In this document: piece by piece, positions 32,942-44,369 of the stretch
How the letters are laid out: each line of letters opens with the position of its first letter
Numbering within the stretch: position 1 is the first letter of the stretch
Assembly (NCBI RefSeq): GCF_025370935.1
Contig: NC_133474.1
Span: forward strand, 14,663,581 to 14,727,580
DNA from: Choristoneura fumiferana
Taxonomy: Eukaryota; Arthropoda; Insecta; Lepidoptera; Tortricidae
Direction of reading: 5' to 3'
Length of the DNA: 64,000 bases
Notes under the pieces: model-generated
Database searches by the model: none
What the model was told of the DNA's origin: nothing
The model's input: the letters and a program-made list of their open reading frames with translations, nothing else
Translations under genes and position numbers: made by a program

Positions 32942-33110
32942 TTGAAAATACAAACTGAAATATAGATGCACAGAAAAACCAGAAAAATAAGACCATCACT
33001 GGGAATCGAACCCAGGTGGTACGGAATACCGAGGACCTGGGTTCGATTCCCAGTGATGGTCTTATTTTTCTGGTTTTTCTGTGCATCTATATTTCAGTTT
33101 GTATTTTCAA
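32942..33110. mobile_element. Perfect 75-bp-arm palindrome of two head-to-head SINE fragments
   Basis: Arms 32942-33016 and 33036-33110 are exact reverse complements, with a 19-nt centre TGGTACGGAATACCGAGGA that itself pairs in part. Each arm contains the B box of a tRNA-derived SINE (GGTTCGATTCCCAGTGATGG) and the SINE body CTTATTTTTCTGGTTTTTCT. The left flank 32875-32941 continues the same SINE body outward, as at 43740-43860. Confidence 0.92.
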
Positions 33111-33199
33111 GTTTGGCATCTGTCATTTGAATCATGTTAGGATAAACAGACTATAGAAACAGTAAGGGCGGCGATGGAGCGGTGCGGTGAAAGAGGTCA

Positions 33200-34110
33200 C
33201 ACCAGGGCTTCAAATACCGGTAAAAAGTTGGTAATGTTACCTCTGTCAAACAGATTTAACGTTAAATCGTAATTAACGTTAAACGATGTACTGTTACTTA
33301 AAAAAAAACCGGTAGAAAAAATTTAACGTGATAAGCTGTTCACATAAAGTTAACGTTAATTTAAAAGCATCGTTAAAAGATTACTTCTCAATTTTGCATT
33401 ACAGCGGCCCTGGTCGTCATTCTGCTAAATAAGAACATTTGTTAATGCTATTAAATGTACTCAATAACGATATTTATGTGCTTGTATGTAATTGTATCAA
33501 ATTTTTTTTTTTAAGAATTGCTATATTTTACGGATTATATTATGCATTCACGATTTTAATTTTGCGCTGCTCCCAGGCATTATATACTAAAAGAATTTCT
33601 TTGCTCACCCTTCTTTTAATTTATTGATACGGACCGCCTGATTCAATAAATTATCATAATTTCATGTTTTTTTACGAAAGCTATCGAGCGCTTTATTCTT
33701 CAGAATGCACCCATTAGTAAGATCGCTAAATGAAGGTTAAATGAATTTCTGTTGAAATTTGGTTAAAATGTATTTTGAAGCCACAAGTATTTGAAATACT
33801 AACTACAAAATACCTCGGCGTCAGGTATTTAAAATACGAATTACAAATTACATTTTAAGCACTTGCTTGCTTCAATTACTTAATTGAAATACAAATACCA
33901 AATTCGTATCTGTCTGTATTTCAATTACGTATTTTAATTACAAGTAATTCAAATACTGCCCAACCCTGGGTAACGTTACCATAATGTTAATTTATCAAGT
34001 AACGTTATAATTGAATACCAGTACAAGGTATTTTTACGATTTTACCGTTACGTAACGTTACTTATAATGTGAATTTGGTAACGTTAACAAGTCACACAGC
34101 CTCTTTCACG
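33200..34110. repeat. Block of GTTAACGTTA- and AATACAAATAC-type degenerate repeats
   Basis: TTAACGTTA motifs occur repeatedly at 33250-33380 and 33960-34090; the centre, 33770-33960, is a loose inverted repeat of AAATACAAATACC-like words. A family A end is at 33585-33655. No gene is seen. Confidence 0.55.
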
Positions 34111-34127
34111 TTAGCTCTAATATTACA

Positions 34128-34255
34128 GTCAAGGGCAAAGACATCGACACGGCCAAAGTTGCTAAAATATGTATACACGACTTTATGCACCTAACATTAA
34201 GGCCGTGTATACATATTTTTGCAACTTTGGCCGTGTCGATATCTTTGCCCTTGAC
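34128..34255. mobile_element. Palindromic MITE with GTCAAGGGCAAAGA ends
   Basis: GTCAAGGGCAAAGACATCGA / TCGATATCTTTGCCCTTGAC, with ACGGCCAAAGTTGC / GCAACTTTGGCCGT and ATATGTATACACG / CGTGTATACATAT inside. Nearly all of the 128 bp pairs. It is about 420 bp upstream of the CBR1-like gene. Confidence 0.87.
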
Positions 34256-34675
34256 GTACAACCGGTACCGCCTCCGCATCGCTCCGCCGCCTCTGCCTTG
34301 AGTGTCAAAGAGTAGTTCAGTCAGTGTGATTATAGCTTTGTTTGCTTTTTATCTTTCTTTATTATAAAAAATGAACAAAGATTTTCTCTTGGTTCACAGA
34401 AAATTACATGAAAAAATTTATTTTGCAAGAGATGCTGAAATTTGATTTCATGGTGGCATATAATTTAAAGAGATCGTGCCTTTGACTGTTTATTGAAAAA
34501 AAAAATAGAAATGTCATGTACGATACGTCAAATGTCAACCAGGGTGTCAGCCAGCTCGCCACCAGGTGTCAGTACTTGAAGAAATAAATAAGAATGACCG
34601 GGGAAGTAGGAAGGAATGTCATATTTTGGTGATAAATATTATTTTATAACGTAGTATTTTAAGATTCAAAATTTT

Positions 34676-35509
34676 ATGTACAAAATGGAAACCAAAGTAG
34701 CAGTAGTCACCGGTGGCAATAGAGGTATTGGATTTGAAATCGTCAAAGGCTTATGTGCGAAGTTCGATGGCGCTGTGTACCTTACAGCTAGAAACGAAGA
34801 AAAAGGGCGACAAGCTGTCAAAAAGCTTGAAGAGAACGGTCTTAAGCCCAGCTTTCATGTTTTGGACGTTACAATTGAAGAAAGTGTTCAAAAGTTTGCC
34901 GAGTACATCTCTACACATCACACAGGAATTGACGTCTTAGTAAACAATGCTGGAATTCTCGACTTCGATAAACCGTTTTCATGCTACGATGATGCGAAAA
35001 AACTCATAGATACAAACTTTTTCAGTTTATTAACCATATCTAAAATATTGTACCCCATCTTGAAAAATGATGCACGCATTATAAATATAAGCAGCGACTG
35101 GGGCTTGCTGTCCAACATAAGGAAACAGGTTTGGCTGGACACCCTGAACAAGGACGACCTCACTCTTGACGAGATTTTACAATTTGTTAATGAGTTTTTA
35201 GAAGCAGCAAAGAGTGGAAAGAATTCTTTCATGACATTTGCGGGTCCTTATGGAGATTATAAAGTGTCAAAAGTGGCAATGTCCGCTTTGACCTTTGTCC
35301 AACAGAGGGAGTTCCGCGAACAAGGCAAGGATGTTGCAATTAACTGTGTACATCCTGGTTTCGTCAAAACGGACATGACAATGGAAATGGGAGACTTCAC
35401 TCCAGAGAGAGGGGCACGTGGCCCCTTGTACTTGGCCTTGGAAGCACCTCAATCCCTGAAAGGCACATTTGTGTGGCATGACGGACATCAAGTTAACTGG
35501 GATGATTAA
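34676..35509 (+). CDS. Carbonyl reductase-like NADPH-dependent short-chain dehydrogenase
   Basis: An intronless frame of 277 residues with the classical SDR layout. The cofactor loop TGGNRGIG is at residues 12-19 and ARN at 38-40, NNAG at 90-93, the catalytic serine in the INISS segment at 136-140 and YxxxK at Y195-K199. After it come INCVHPGFVKTDM and a C-terminal GTFVWHDGHQVNWDD. The insertion between the Ser and Tyr blocks, about residues 145-190, is the feature of carbonyl reductase 1 (CBR1) within the SDR family, which are monomeric NADPH enzymes reducing carbonyl compounds in the cytosol. The ATG at 34676 is followed by another at 34685 (METKVAVV), which may be the real start. AATAAA is at 35752. 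The exact substrate cannot be told. Confidence 0.93.
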   Translation: MYKMETKVAVVTGGNRGIGFEIVKGLCAKFDGAVYLTARNEEKGRQAVKKLEENGLKPSFHVLDVTIEESVQKFAEYISTHHTGIDVLVNNAGILDFDKPFSCYDDAKKLIDTNFFSLLTISKILYPILKNDARIINISSDWGLLSNIRKQVWLDTLNKDDLTLDEILQFVNEFLEAAKSGKNSFMTFAGPYGDYKVSKVAMSALTFVQQREFREQGKDVAINCVHPGFVKTDMTMEMGDFTPERGARGPLYLALEAPQSLKGTFVWHDGHQVNWDD

Positions 35510-35751
35510 GAGGATCCAATGGTTTAATGATTGTTAGTGTTACAACCATGAACATCCTGTGATAATAGTGTCACATACACTTTAAACAAGTACCTACTAT
35601 AATTATAAAGAATTTCCTTTGCAAGTTTCTTTTTATTATATCTTTTTACGAATATTTTTTACTCTACCCTCTATTAAATAAGTATTTTATTGAATGAGGC
35701 AAAATTTTTTGATATGATCTAACTGTTTAGTAGGCTGATTCTTTTGATAAA

Positions 35752-35757
35752 AATAAA
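35752..35757 (+). terminator. AATAAA poly(A) signal, carbonyl-reductase gene
   Basis: Canonical hexamer about 240 bp after the stop codon. Confidence 0.5.
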
Positions 35758-36354
35758 TGTTTTGTTAAGTTTTAAAACATCTTTTTTGCTTTTTAAACTT
35801 GGTTATTGCATTGGCATTATCATCATCACTGTACCAAATTTCAAGTCAATCAGACCATTGGAAGATAGTATTTGGTTACAACATTTGTTAACATTTCTAA
35901 TTGTTTTTTGGGTTAAAGTTTACTGAAGCTAATGTATGAATGTTACATATATACATATAGTAAAAAGAATTCCATACTGAGGAGGCCTAATTTGCTTTAC
36001 AAAGAAACATTAAACTTAAATATAAGCACATTGAGAACAAAATACTATGCATATTTTACTGATAAAAAAAGGTCAATGTTTGTTTATCAGTTAACACATC
36101 GATAAATATTATGTTCACATAACAAACAAAAAATTTTGGCTTGTTCCTCATGAACATATTATATTATTATCTATTAACACTGGCTCATAATCTGTTGACT
36201 GAGCTACTTAAGTTTTTGCACTGTTGCGGACCTGTGTTGCAGGCAGTACTGTTAGTTATTTAATAATAGTCTAAACATTAAAAAGATAGTTTTTTAGATA
36301 AAAGGCTTAGCAGGCTAAGGAAGCACATGTGGCCCCTGTGAGGAATATTTGAAT

Positions 36355-38185
36355 TGGTGAATGTCAATTTTTGTCGCCTCGTAACTAGTAATCACTCCAA
36401 CTTTCAGCCCTCAATCTTGAACTGTCACAGAGATAATTTCAAAAATGTGCTAAACATTTTTCCCTAATCCATAGCAGCTAAAGCATTGGAACAAAAATTT
36501 TTAAGAAAAAAGTAAAACCGACTCCACAAAAATAAAAAAATAACGGAAAATGGAACCAACTACAAGTCCCTTGAAAATATTTTTCTAGGTACCTGCTAGC
36601 TCGAAGTTGGTGCCTCAGCAGGAGCCAGCAGGAATGGAACAATAGTCGTCTACCTCACTTACAGTCTATGGGTTTCAATGCATCCTGCTGCTACGTAAAA
36701 AAATATTTTCAAGGGTTTTGTAGTCGGTTCCATTTTCCGTTATTTTTTTATTTTTGTGGAGTCTGTTTTACTTTTTTGTTAAAATTTTCTTTATTTCACA
36801 CTTTTTAGTGATTCTTAGCAAAAACACATCTCACAACGATTCCATTAAGCCCAAACACGGCTTAGTTAGGTTGTTTTATAACAGAGTTCCATTGCCCACC
36901 TTCCGGCTTCAGCATCAGATCAGTTCGAAAGAATCATTAACTTGAAGCTCCTTCTTAGTCGCTTATCTAGGTATATTAATCATGATTGTTTATAGACGAG
37001 CAAGCATTACTTAGCTTTGACGAGTTCCATTGGTCATCTACAGTCTTCTTCATCAGGTCCAGTTTACCAAATGACACTTTCTGAATGTAAATGCTTATTT
37101 TAATGCTAAAAATGCCAAAATCGCCATAGGTGTGTGATAAAATTTGAAGTTTGCCCTCGATTTCCCTAGGATCCCATCATCAGATCTTGACTTGGTGACT
37201 TTACCCTTTAAAATAGAAAAAAAAAATTGTAAATCGATCCTCAATTGACTGAGTAATCGGTGCACATACATAAAAAAATGCAAACATTGGAACATAGAAC
37301 CTCCTCCTTTTTTGAAGTCTGTTAAAAATCACAGCTAAATACGTAGTTTTTGTGGGAGTATTACCTACCTACAATTTTATTAATATATTATACGTGAAAA
37401 ATAGAAATAAAAAATGTCAATTTATTTTTGACACCTTTTTTTTAACAAGTTTTTTTGAGTACAACTAAGAAAAAAATCATAATAATAATAATATTATTAG
37501 CTACTACCATACGAAAAATCAATTGGATAATTAGTGCAACATACGGAAAAAAAACCAAAGAAAGTATTAAAGGATCAAGAGTGTAGCCTTCTGAAGATTC
37601 GCTTTTTTTAAAGTTTCAGTTCGTTGTCTAGCAACAATGAGTGTATTATTGAATTTGACGTATGGCTATCACAAAAGGTTACTGAACTGCTGCTGTGTTT
37701 GAATACTTTCGCTAGTATAACGTTTTAAACTTTCGTGATTCTCACTCATAGTCAAAATACCACAAACGGGACTTATCACGCTATTATTACACAACTTTCG
37801 CTAGTTTTTTATTTTTTTCAGTATCTTGCACCAATTATAATCAACTGATTTTTCGTATGATAGTAGCTATTTGCAATTTACTTACATGATTTTTTTCATA
37901 GTTGTACCCTCAAAAAAACTTGTTTAAAAAGGTGTCAAAAAATTGATTGTCATTTTTTATTTATATTTTTCACGTATAAAATATTAATAAAATTGTAGGA
38001 TATACTCCCACAAAAACTACGTAGCTGTGATTTTGTTTTAATGCTTTAGCTGCTATGGATTAGGAGAAAATCGAGTTTGAAAAAAAATGTTAAGGAAACA
38101 CATTTTTGACATTATCTCTGTGATAGCTCAAGATAGAGGGCTGAAAGTTGGAGTGATTACTAGTTATGAGGCGACAAACACAGTT
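36355..38185. mobile_element. Large foldback element, about 1.8 kb, one arm interrupted
   Basis: The outer blocks 36355-36495 and 38040-38185 (CTCCAACTTTCAGCCCTC / GAGGGCTGAAAGTTGGAG) and the inner blocks 37330-37560 and 37830-38035 (CTAAATACGTAGTTTTTGTG against CACAAAAACTACGTAGCTG) are reverse complements. The right arm is continuous while the left one is split by about 830 bp at 36500-37328. The spacer 37560-37830 has no recognised domain. Confidence 0.82.
36500..37328. mobile_element. AACCGACTTC-family element inserted in the foldback arm
   Basis: Contains the inverted pair around GCTCGAAGTTGGTGCCTCAG and its downstream arm, TTTTGTAGTCGGTTCCATTT, and then a block ending with CCTCCTCCTTTTTTGAAGTC. 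The same element makes up 41490-42335 over nearly its full length. Partial copies are at 52550-52750 and 55780-56570. Confidence 0.78.
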
Positions 38186-38199
38186 ATGAGGGTCCGGTA

Positions 38200-38400
38200 T
38201 TACAAACTTTCAAGGAAAACTATAACGGCTAAGTTTGCTTGAGAATTATTAGTAGTTTATGAGTTAATAGCAGCCTAAGGTATAAAATATACCTAAACTT
38301 GGAAGATTCCGTATAAATATTTACTTATTTTTTTCGTAATGGCTACGGAACCCTATTTTGGGCGTGTCCGACACGCTCTTGGCCGGTTTTTTTGAACCCT
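38200..38400 (+). repeat. 3' portion of the GGTTCCG...GGCCGGTTTTT element
   Basis: Same end as 5930-6135: AACTATAACGG, TACGGAACCCTATTTTGGGC, GTGTCCGACACGCTCTTGGC, then CGG and a T run. Confidence 0.8.
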
Positions 38401-38554
38401 GTTACAACTGTTGCATAAAATACTATAGCAGTTCATTTTGGCATTTTGACTTCACCTAAAGTGTTGCTCTCACCTCACGCCCCATGTACATACAAGTGTA
38501 GTGATCCCACCGGTGATGCTCATAACATCGCCGTATTCATCATCATTGTCATTA

Positions 38555-38700
38555 TCCCACGCCCCGCCACATATTACAGTATATACATCCCGCTACTGGG
38601 CACATGCCTCTTCCCACAATAAAAGGGCTTGGGCCGTAGTTCCTACGCGGGCCTAGTGCAGATGGAGAACTTCACACACACCATTGAATTGCTCTCACCC
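38555..38700 (-). mobile_element. SINE fragment, minus orientation
   Basis: GGGCTTGGGCCGTAGTTCCT and CACACCATTGAATTGCT are the complement of the 3' half of the SINE at 22922-23218. Confidence 0.75.
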
Positions 38701-39008
38701 TATTACTGAGTAAACAATATAAGCCCTCAAAATAATTTCTAATCAAAATAATACAATGCCCTGAAAGATAAGCTTTTGATGCTTACGGCCACCAACGTGT
38801 TAATAAATAAATTATCTTCATAAATTATCATCCTACAATAAAATTTTATAAATAGGAGAGCTTATTTTAATGGGGATTAATGGGGATTATGTACCTAAAG
38901 CTATGAAATGAAAATTGACGATCGGAATTATCAGTAAAACTGTACTATTTTTAGCCTTCCTTATCAGCTACAAAAGCATAAGTGATAAAAAATTACCTTT
39001 ATAGTTCA

Positions 39009-39165
39009 CTAGCTTTTGCCCGCGACTCCGACTGAGAAAAATTCGTTTATCGCTATCCCTTGTGAAGTATACAATTTTCCGGGATTGTCCTTTCCAGGGT
39101 CTCAAACTATCTGCATACCTTTCATCTAAATCAGTTCAGTGGTTTATTTCGCACGCATACACCAT
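39009..39165 (-). mobile_element. Helitron-like element, minus orientation
   Basis: On the minus strand the 3' end reads GTCGCGGGCAAAAGCTAG followed by T, with TCCCGGAAAA-type body sequence upstream. The 5' part is more diverged than in the copies at 39307 and 57921. Confidence 0.65.
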
Positions 39166-39306
39166 TAGATCCGGTAGTTGAATTGAATTTCCGAGATTTT
39201 GCTCAATTTTCATGGGAATTTCCAAATTTACACCGTGGATTTCACTGACGTTGCATTAAAAGCAATCGTGCAAAATGTAATGATTAATATGATATCCAAC
39301 ACTGAT

Positions 39307-39515
39307 AATATTATAAATGCGAAAGTGTGTGTGTTTGTATGTTGGTCCGTCTTTCACGTCGAAACCGACGGATCGACGTGATTTTTGGCATAGAGCTAGT
39401 TTATGGGCCAGAGAGTGACATAAGCTACTTTTTATCCAGGAAAAATGCACAATTCCCGAGGGAACAGCGTGCGATAACCGAATTTAACGCGGGCGAAGCT
39501 GCGGGCAAAAGCTAG
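39307..39515 (+). mobile_element. Helitron-like non-autonomous element
   Basis: Begins ATATTATAAATGCGAAAGTG, contains CGACGGATCGACGTGATTTT and TTATGGGCCAGAGAGTGACA, and ends with GCGGGCAAAAGCTAG before T. A GC-rich hairpin-like stretch before a CTAG end inserted at a T is the Helitron signature. Very close to the copy at 57921-58147. Confidence 0.75.
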
Positions 39516-39662
39516 TATTGCGATATTTTATCCATATGTGTTTTCCAGACGTCTAGCTATCTATTCTATATCTATCTATTTCATAAAAATCCATGCAGCC
39601 GTTTTAGCATGAAGTACCGAACACAAACATCCGTCGATCTACCTACCTAAATAGGAAGTAGA

Positions 39663-39840
39663 TACCATCAGCCAAATAAGCGGTCTATCAATTTTTAAAC
39701 AAGTTCTTATCAAATGAATATGTCGCTAAAGTTGAACTTTCAAGTTGACAGACACGTCTATTGGCATTATTGTTTTGTGAAATGCAAACGATTATCAACT
39801 TTAGCGTGGTAGACAACATAATAATATTTGGCTGATGGTA
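39663..39840. mobile_element. Palindromic MITE, second copy of the 22473-22637 family
   Basis: Same TACCATCAGCCAAATAAGCG start and the complementary right end; the centre GACAGACACGTCTATTGGCA is identical. A small insertion (ATAATAATATT type) widens the right arm. Confidence 0.85.
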
Positions 39841-40742
39841 CGTACGAGTAGAATTGACATTATGGACCTTCGCAAAGTGTCACCTGTGTCCATCAGGGGT
39901 TCAGACTGAAATCACAGGTAGAGTTACGTATGCGTTAAATGTGCCAAGTCTTGATTGAGATGATTTATTTGTCTATAAAAAATAGTAAATTCTCATAAAC
40001 AGCCTAGAAGGTGGATGTAATAAAACGGATAATTATGGCTAAAAAATGGAATTGGTAGTCTCAATCTAGACGGCAGGTATAGCATGTTTTTGGTGTTTAG
40101 ATTAGAAGTCCATAATTTTCAATCACCCAGTTTTATATGCTGTTAAAGTTTACACCCACTCATAAAAAGTATATACTTAGTTATGTAGATGTACCTAAAT
40201 ACATAAGAAATCTCATTATGAATTTTCCAATGCGCGGGCAGCGATTTCTAAGGCTTCAGTTGCCGTTCGCTGTCCTGCTTTTGATCTACATAATTGTATT
40301 AACAAATCGCGATGGCAGGGCAGTAAAGGGGTACCTATACAGAAGCCCGACGAGGATCCAAGTAAATATATCCGAGCTATACATATAGCGGTACCTAGTG
40401 AAGTATTAGTGTCAAGGGGTACTCAAATAGCCGTTGTTACATAACTCGGTGAGGTTCGATGGATGTGTACCTACCTATGTAGGTATATGTGCAGTGCATG
40501 GAGTTATAGTATACGAGTAGGTACCATTTGGTTGTAGAGTGAGCGTGATTTAGTTTCGTATGTTCGGAAATAAATAAAATGATCATCAAATAATTTCCAA
40601 TTTATGGGTTTTCTTAAAAATCGGAAGATAGCGCTTGGGTTTAGGTGATATTTTCATAAAATAAGAGCAAAAAGTTAGTGTTGGTTATTATTTCACAAAT
40701 GCCGCCCGCCCCTGCTTCACACGCACGGGTACGTACACTAAA

Positions 40743-40881
40743 GGGCTGTTTCACCACCCATTGATTAAATTTATCTGACGGATAAATGTGATGTCGTCTC
40801 CGTCTATTCGAACAAATCAAACAGCAAAGTCATCACATTTATCCGTTAGATAAATTTAATCAATGGATGGTGAAACAGCCC
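40743..40881. mobile_element. Palindromic MITE with GGGCTGTTTCACCA ends
   Basis: GGGCTGTTTCACCACCCATT with GATTAAATTTATCTGACGGA is mirrored by TCCGTTAGATAAATTTAATC and ATGGTGAAACAGCCC. Arms of about 55 bp, one copy here. Confidence 0.87.
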
Positions 40882-41489
40882 GTAACGATCGAAACTCAAT
40901 CGTCAGAATTCATAATATCACTAATCATACACCTTGTTCATACTAATATTGGTTTTCATATATTTTCTTATACCAACGATCGAAACTCCTAATCATTCTA
41001 ATTTATAAATCCAATATTCATAACTTTGTTAATACTAATATTTGTTTTCATATATATTTCTTAATCATAAGTGTTATTTACCCGCATTATTGACGCGCAG
41101 GGACTTGGAAAATTTTCGATAGTGCAATATGATATATTTAAGGAAGGACTCCGTTAGGTACGACGACGAGCGATGCGAGGAGGAGTGTTAGGTAGAACTG
41201 TGACCCTACAGCGCGCGAGCCGAGCGAGCGAAGCGAGCGTGCCGTGGCAGCGGCCGGCGAACCGCCAGGACCGAACATATTTTTCAACTAATACTAATAA
41301 TTAACGATATAAGTAAATCTTATTTTGAATAGGTAGTAACCGTTATGAAAAAAAACATTACCTATGTCATTATTAAAAAGAAAATTATGATATTCGTCTG
41401 TTATGAAGAAAATTTGTCTGAAAAACAACATTATGAGTTGAGATGTGTTCTTAGTAATGCCATTATGAGTAACAAAAAAATGAAAAAAA

Positions 41490-42335
41490 TAACAAAAAAT
41501 AGAACCGACTACAAAACCCTTGAAAATATTTTTCTAGGTACGTACCTACTAGCTCGAAGTCGGTGCCTCAGCACGAGCCAGCAGGAGTGGGACAATAGTC
41601 GTCTACCTCTTTTACATACTAAGTACTTATGGGTTTCATTCAATCCCTCCTACTCTACTGGGTCGTGCTGAGTCACCGACTTCGAGCTAGTACGTACCTA
41701 GAAAAATATTTTGAAGGGTTTTGTAGTCGGTTCCATTTTCCGTTATTTTTTTATTTTTGTGGAGTCTGTTTTACTTTTTTGTTAAAATTTTCTTTATTTC
41801 ACACTTTTTAGTGATTCGTAGCCAAAGTACATCTCACAACGATTCTATTAAGCCCAAACACGACTTAGTTGCTTTGTTTTATAACAGAGTTCCGTTGCCT
41901 ACGTTCTGGCTTCAGCGTCATATCAGTTCGAAAGAATCATTAACTTAAAGCTTCTTCTTAGTCGCTTATCTAGGTCTATTAATCATGATCGTTTATAGAC
42001 GAGCGAGCATTACTTAGCTTTGGTGAGTTCCATTGGTCATCACGGTCTTCTTCATCAGGTCCAGCTTACCAAATGATACTTTCTGAATGTTAATGCTAAA
42101 AATGCCAAAATCGCCATAGGTGTGCCTATAAAATTTGAGGTTTGCCCTCGATTTCCCTAGGATCCCATCATCAGATCTTGACTTGGTGACAATGGGACCA
42201 CCTCAGAAGAATACCCTTACGATTAAAAAAATAATTTTGAAAATCGGTCCACAATTGACTGAGTAATCGGTGAACATACATAAAAAAAGACAAAGGAACA
42301 TAGAACCTCCTCCATTTTTGAAGTCGGTTAAAAAA
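41490..42335. mobile_element. AACCGACTTC-family element, near-complete copy
   Basis: Runs from AGAACCGACTACAAAACCCT to CCTCCTCCATTTTTGAAGTC. A front palindrome has CTAGCTCGAAGTCGGTGCCT and CACCGACTTCGAGCTAG as arms. After it comes the same 600 bp as in 36700-37328. No frame with a domain is seen; the 60-63-residue frames shared by both copies are in this repeat. Confidence 0.78.
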
Positions 42336-42351
42336 TATGAGCACTGTCTGC

Positions 42352-42478
42352 AGGGCTACTACGAAACTCGCAAATCGAAGTTCGTATCGCACCGTCTCTT
42401 TCACTCGCGTATTAAATGACATAAGCGTCAGCGGAACGGCAACATACGAAGTTCGAGTTTTGCACTTCGTGGTATAGA
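42352..42478. mobile_element. Family B MITE, copy 6
   Basis: GGGCTACTACGAAACTCGCA at left; the right arm has AAGTTCGAGTTTTGCACTTC. Diverged at the right tip. Confidence 0.8.
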
Positions 42479-43380
42479 GCCTGTTATGAGTTCCGATTTT
42501 AGTAATAAAAATTAATGAACAAAAAAAGTACGAGAAAAAAAATTATGAAGAGTGATTATTATGAACACAAATCGGTAGTAAAATAAAAAATAGGAATAAG
42601 AATTTTATGATTTTATTTTGGTTATCCCATGCGCACGTACTGAAGGAGGTGCCTACCAATTAGGCAAATGCTTTGGCAATTGGCCATGAATGACGATTAA
42701 CAGCAATCCTGTGGATAAATGTTTTGATATCTTGAAGATCGTAATTCTTTCTACATTATTATTGTCATTCTAATAGCTACCACCCTACTAGAAAGTATTA
42801 CGAAATTCCTTAAGTTCCTCATATCTATATCTACATCAAATCGATGTCTATCACGCAAGTGCTCTGTTATTTTGATTTCATTACTACATTACTCGACGAA
42901 ATGAAACGAAAGCGCCAACAAACACTATTAATTCGGAATGACCGGCGGCGAGCGAAAGGCAGCTACGAATATAACTTAACTACCTACTATGCATACGACA
43001 CTGTTGGCTTCATTACAATTGATTATTTATTTTCAAAGTTGCAGGAGTACATTGAAAACGAAAATTCCAACTTATGCGGCCATTGTCTCTTAATAAAATA
43101 TCTAATGTCTCGGTTATTATTATTAGCAAAAACCTGGTGATGACATTATTAAATAATTAAGTAGGTGCACGACTCGTCACAATAACACAAATATTACATT
43201 TTAAAGTTTTTAATCGTACCTAAAGAAAATCAGTGACGCTTGAGTTACATAAATTAAATACAAACTTCACTTTCCTACCGTTGCAGATAATATGTTAACT
43301 ATCTACTTGACAACCCGTTTTTAAACGAAATTCAAAAAATTCAAATTAAAATCATTTATTCAGTAAATAGGCCGCAATGG

Positions 43381-43680
43381 GCACTTTTACACGTCATTTT
43401 TAGGGTTTCGTACTCAAAGGGTGCCAACGGAACCCTATTACTGAGACTCCGCTGTCTGTCTGTCTGTCTGTCCGTCTGTCACAGGGCTCTATCTCTTAAG
43501 CCGTAAAAGTTAGACACTTTAAATTTTCACAGATTATGTATTACTGTGGCCGCTATAACAACAAATACTAAAACTAAAGTAAAGTTACAAATTAAAGGGG
43601 GTCGTCATACAAGAAACGTGTTTTTTTCACCGTTTTTTGGTTGCTAGACCAGCAGCAGCAGTTATTAAGCAATCAAATTA
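43381..43680 (+). repeat. Dispersed GGTTTCGTA-type repeat with CTGT run
   Basis: Starts TAGGGTTTCGTACTCAAAGG, contains tandem GTCTGTCT at about 43452-43475 and shares the rest with 3601-3850 in inverse order. Confidence 0.75.
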
Positions 43681-43860
43681 AGATTGGTCGAGGACCTGGG
43701 TTCGATTCCCAGCGCTGATCTTATTTTTCTGGTTTTTCTGTGCATCTATATTTCAGTTTGTATTTTCGATATAGGTTTTACGGGATGACCGTAAAAGAAA
43801 CAAAAAAATTTGGAATTGAAATAAAAAATACAAAAAGATTTAAAAAAAAATCTTAATTTG
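43681..43860 (+). mobile_element. tRNA-derived SINE, 5'-truncated
   Basis: Starts within the tRNA-like head (GAGGACCTGGGTTCGATTCC), continues with CTTATTTTTCTGGTTTTTCT and TTTACGGGATGACCGTAAAA and ends in A-rich sequence. The same body lies inverted at 32875-33010. Confidence 0.82.
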
Positions 43861-43879
43861 ATTGCTTAATAACGATATC

Positions 43880-44240
43880 TCTTGTCCGGGTGAGCGGTTA
43901 GTTCCGATGGAGCGCCGAAAAGTTTCTCGATGAGAACTACGGCATAGATGTCGCTAGTGTCGCTGCTTAAGTGGCTAAATAAAAAACAACACAAGCTGAG
44001 ATATGAGGTGCATAGGAGAAATTCGTGTTTGTATCGTTGTCCAGCGGTGGTGTAGCGGTATAGCACACGGCACGGAATGCCGAGGACCTGGGTTCGATTC
44101 CCAGCGCTGGTCTTATTTTTCTGGTTAATAATAACCACACTGACTAACCAAACTGAAATATAGATGCACATAAGTGCACATAAGTGTATGCACATAAGTG
44201 CATCTATATTTCAGTTTGTATTTTCGATATAGGTTCCTTT
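43880..44240 (+). mobile_element. tRNA-derived SINE with complete tRNA-like head
   Basis: At 44041-44111 a 71-nt cloverleaf can be drawn: acceptor CCAGCG/CGCTGG, D stem GTG/CAC, T arm CTGGG-TTCGATT-CCCAG. The anticodon loop is non-standard (ACGGAAT, without T at position 33), so this is a SINE head and not a working tRNA gene. The tail has a small inverted repeat around GTGCATCTATATTTCAG / CTGAAATATAGATGCAC. Confidence 0.8.
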
Positions 44241-44369
44241 ATAATATAATTTAAAATTTATTCACACTAGTCGAGCTTCTTATTATTTAATTACACAACA
44301 TATCAAGTCCACTGAATTTCCCGCAAATGAACCAAACTGACAGCTAATTTTTTAATCTGCTGCAGCGCA

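Noticed and set aside
36754..36945. 63-residue frame repeated nearly unchanged at 41757-41948
   Set aside because: Tempting as a conserved peptide, but both lie at the same place within one repeat family; the similarity reflects element copies.
42844..43140. 98-residue plus-strand frame
   Set aside because: No recognisable domain, no splice support; surrounded by repeats. It could be a small gene but cannot be supported.
44041..44111. Complete tRNA-like cloverleaf
   Set aside because: The anticodon loop lacks T33 and the sequence continues into a SINE body found in other copies; not a functional tRNA.
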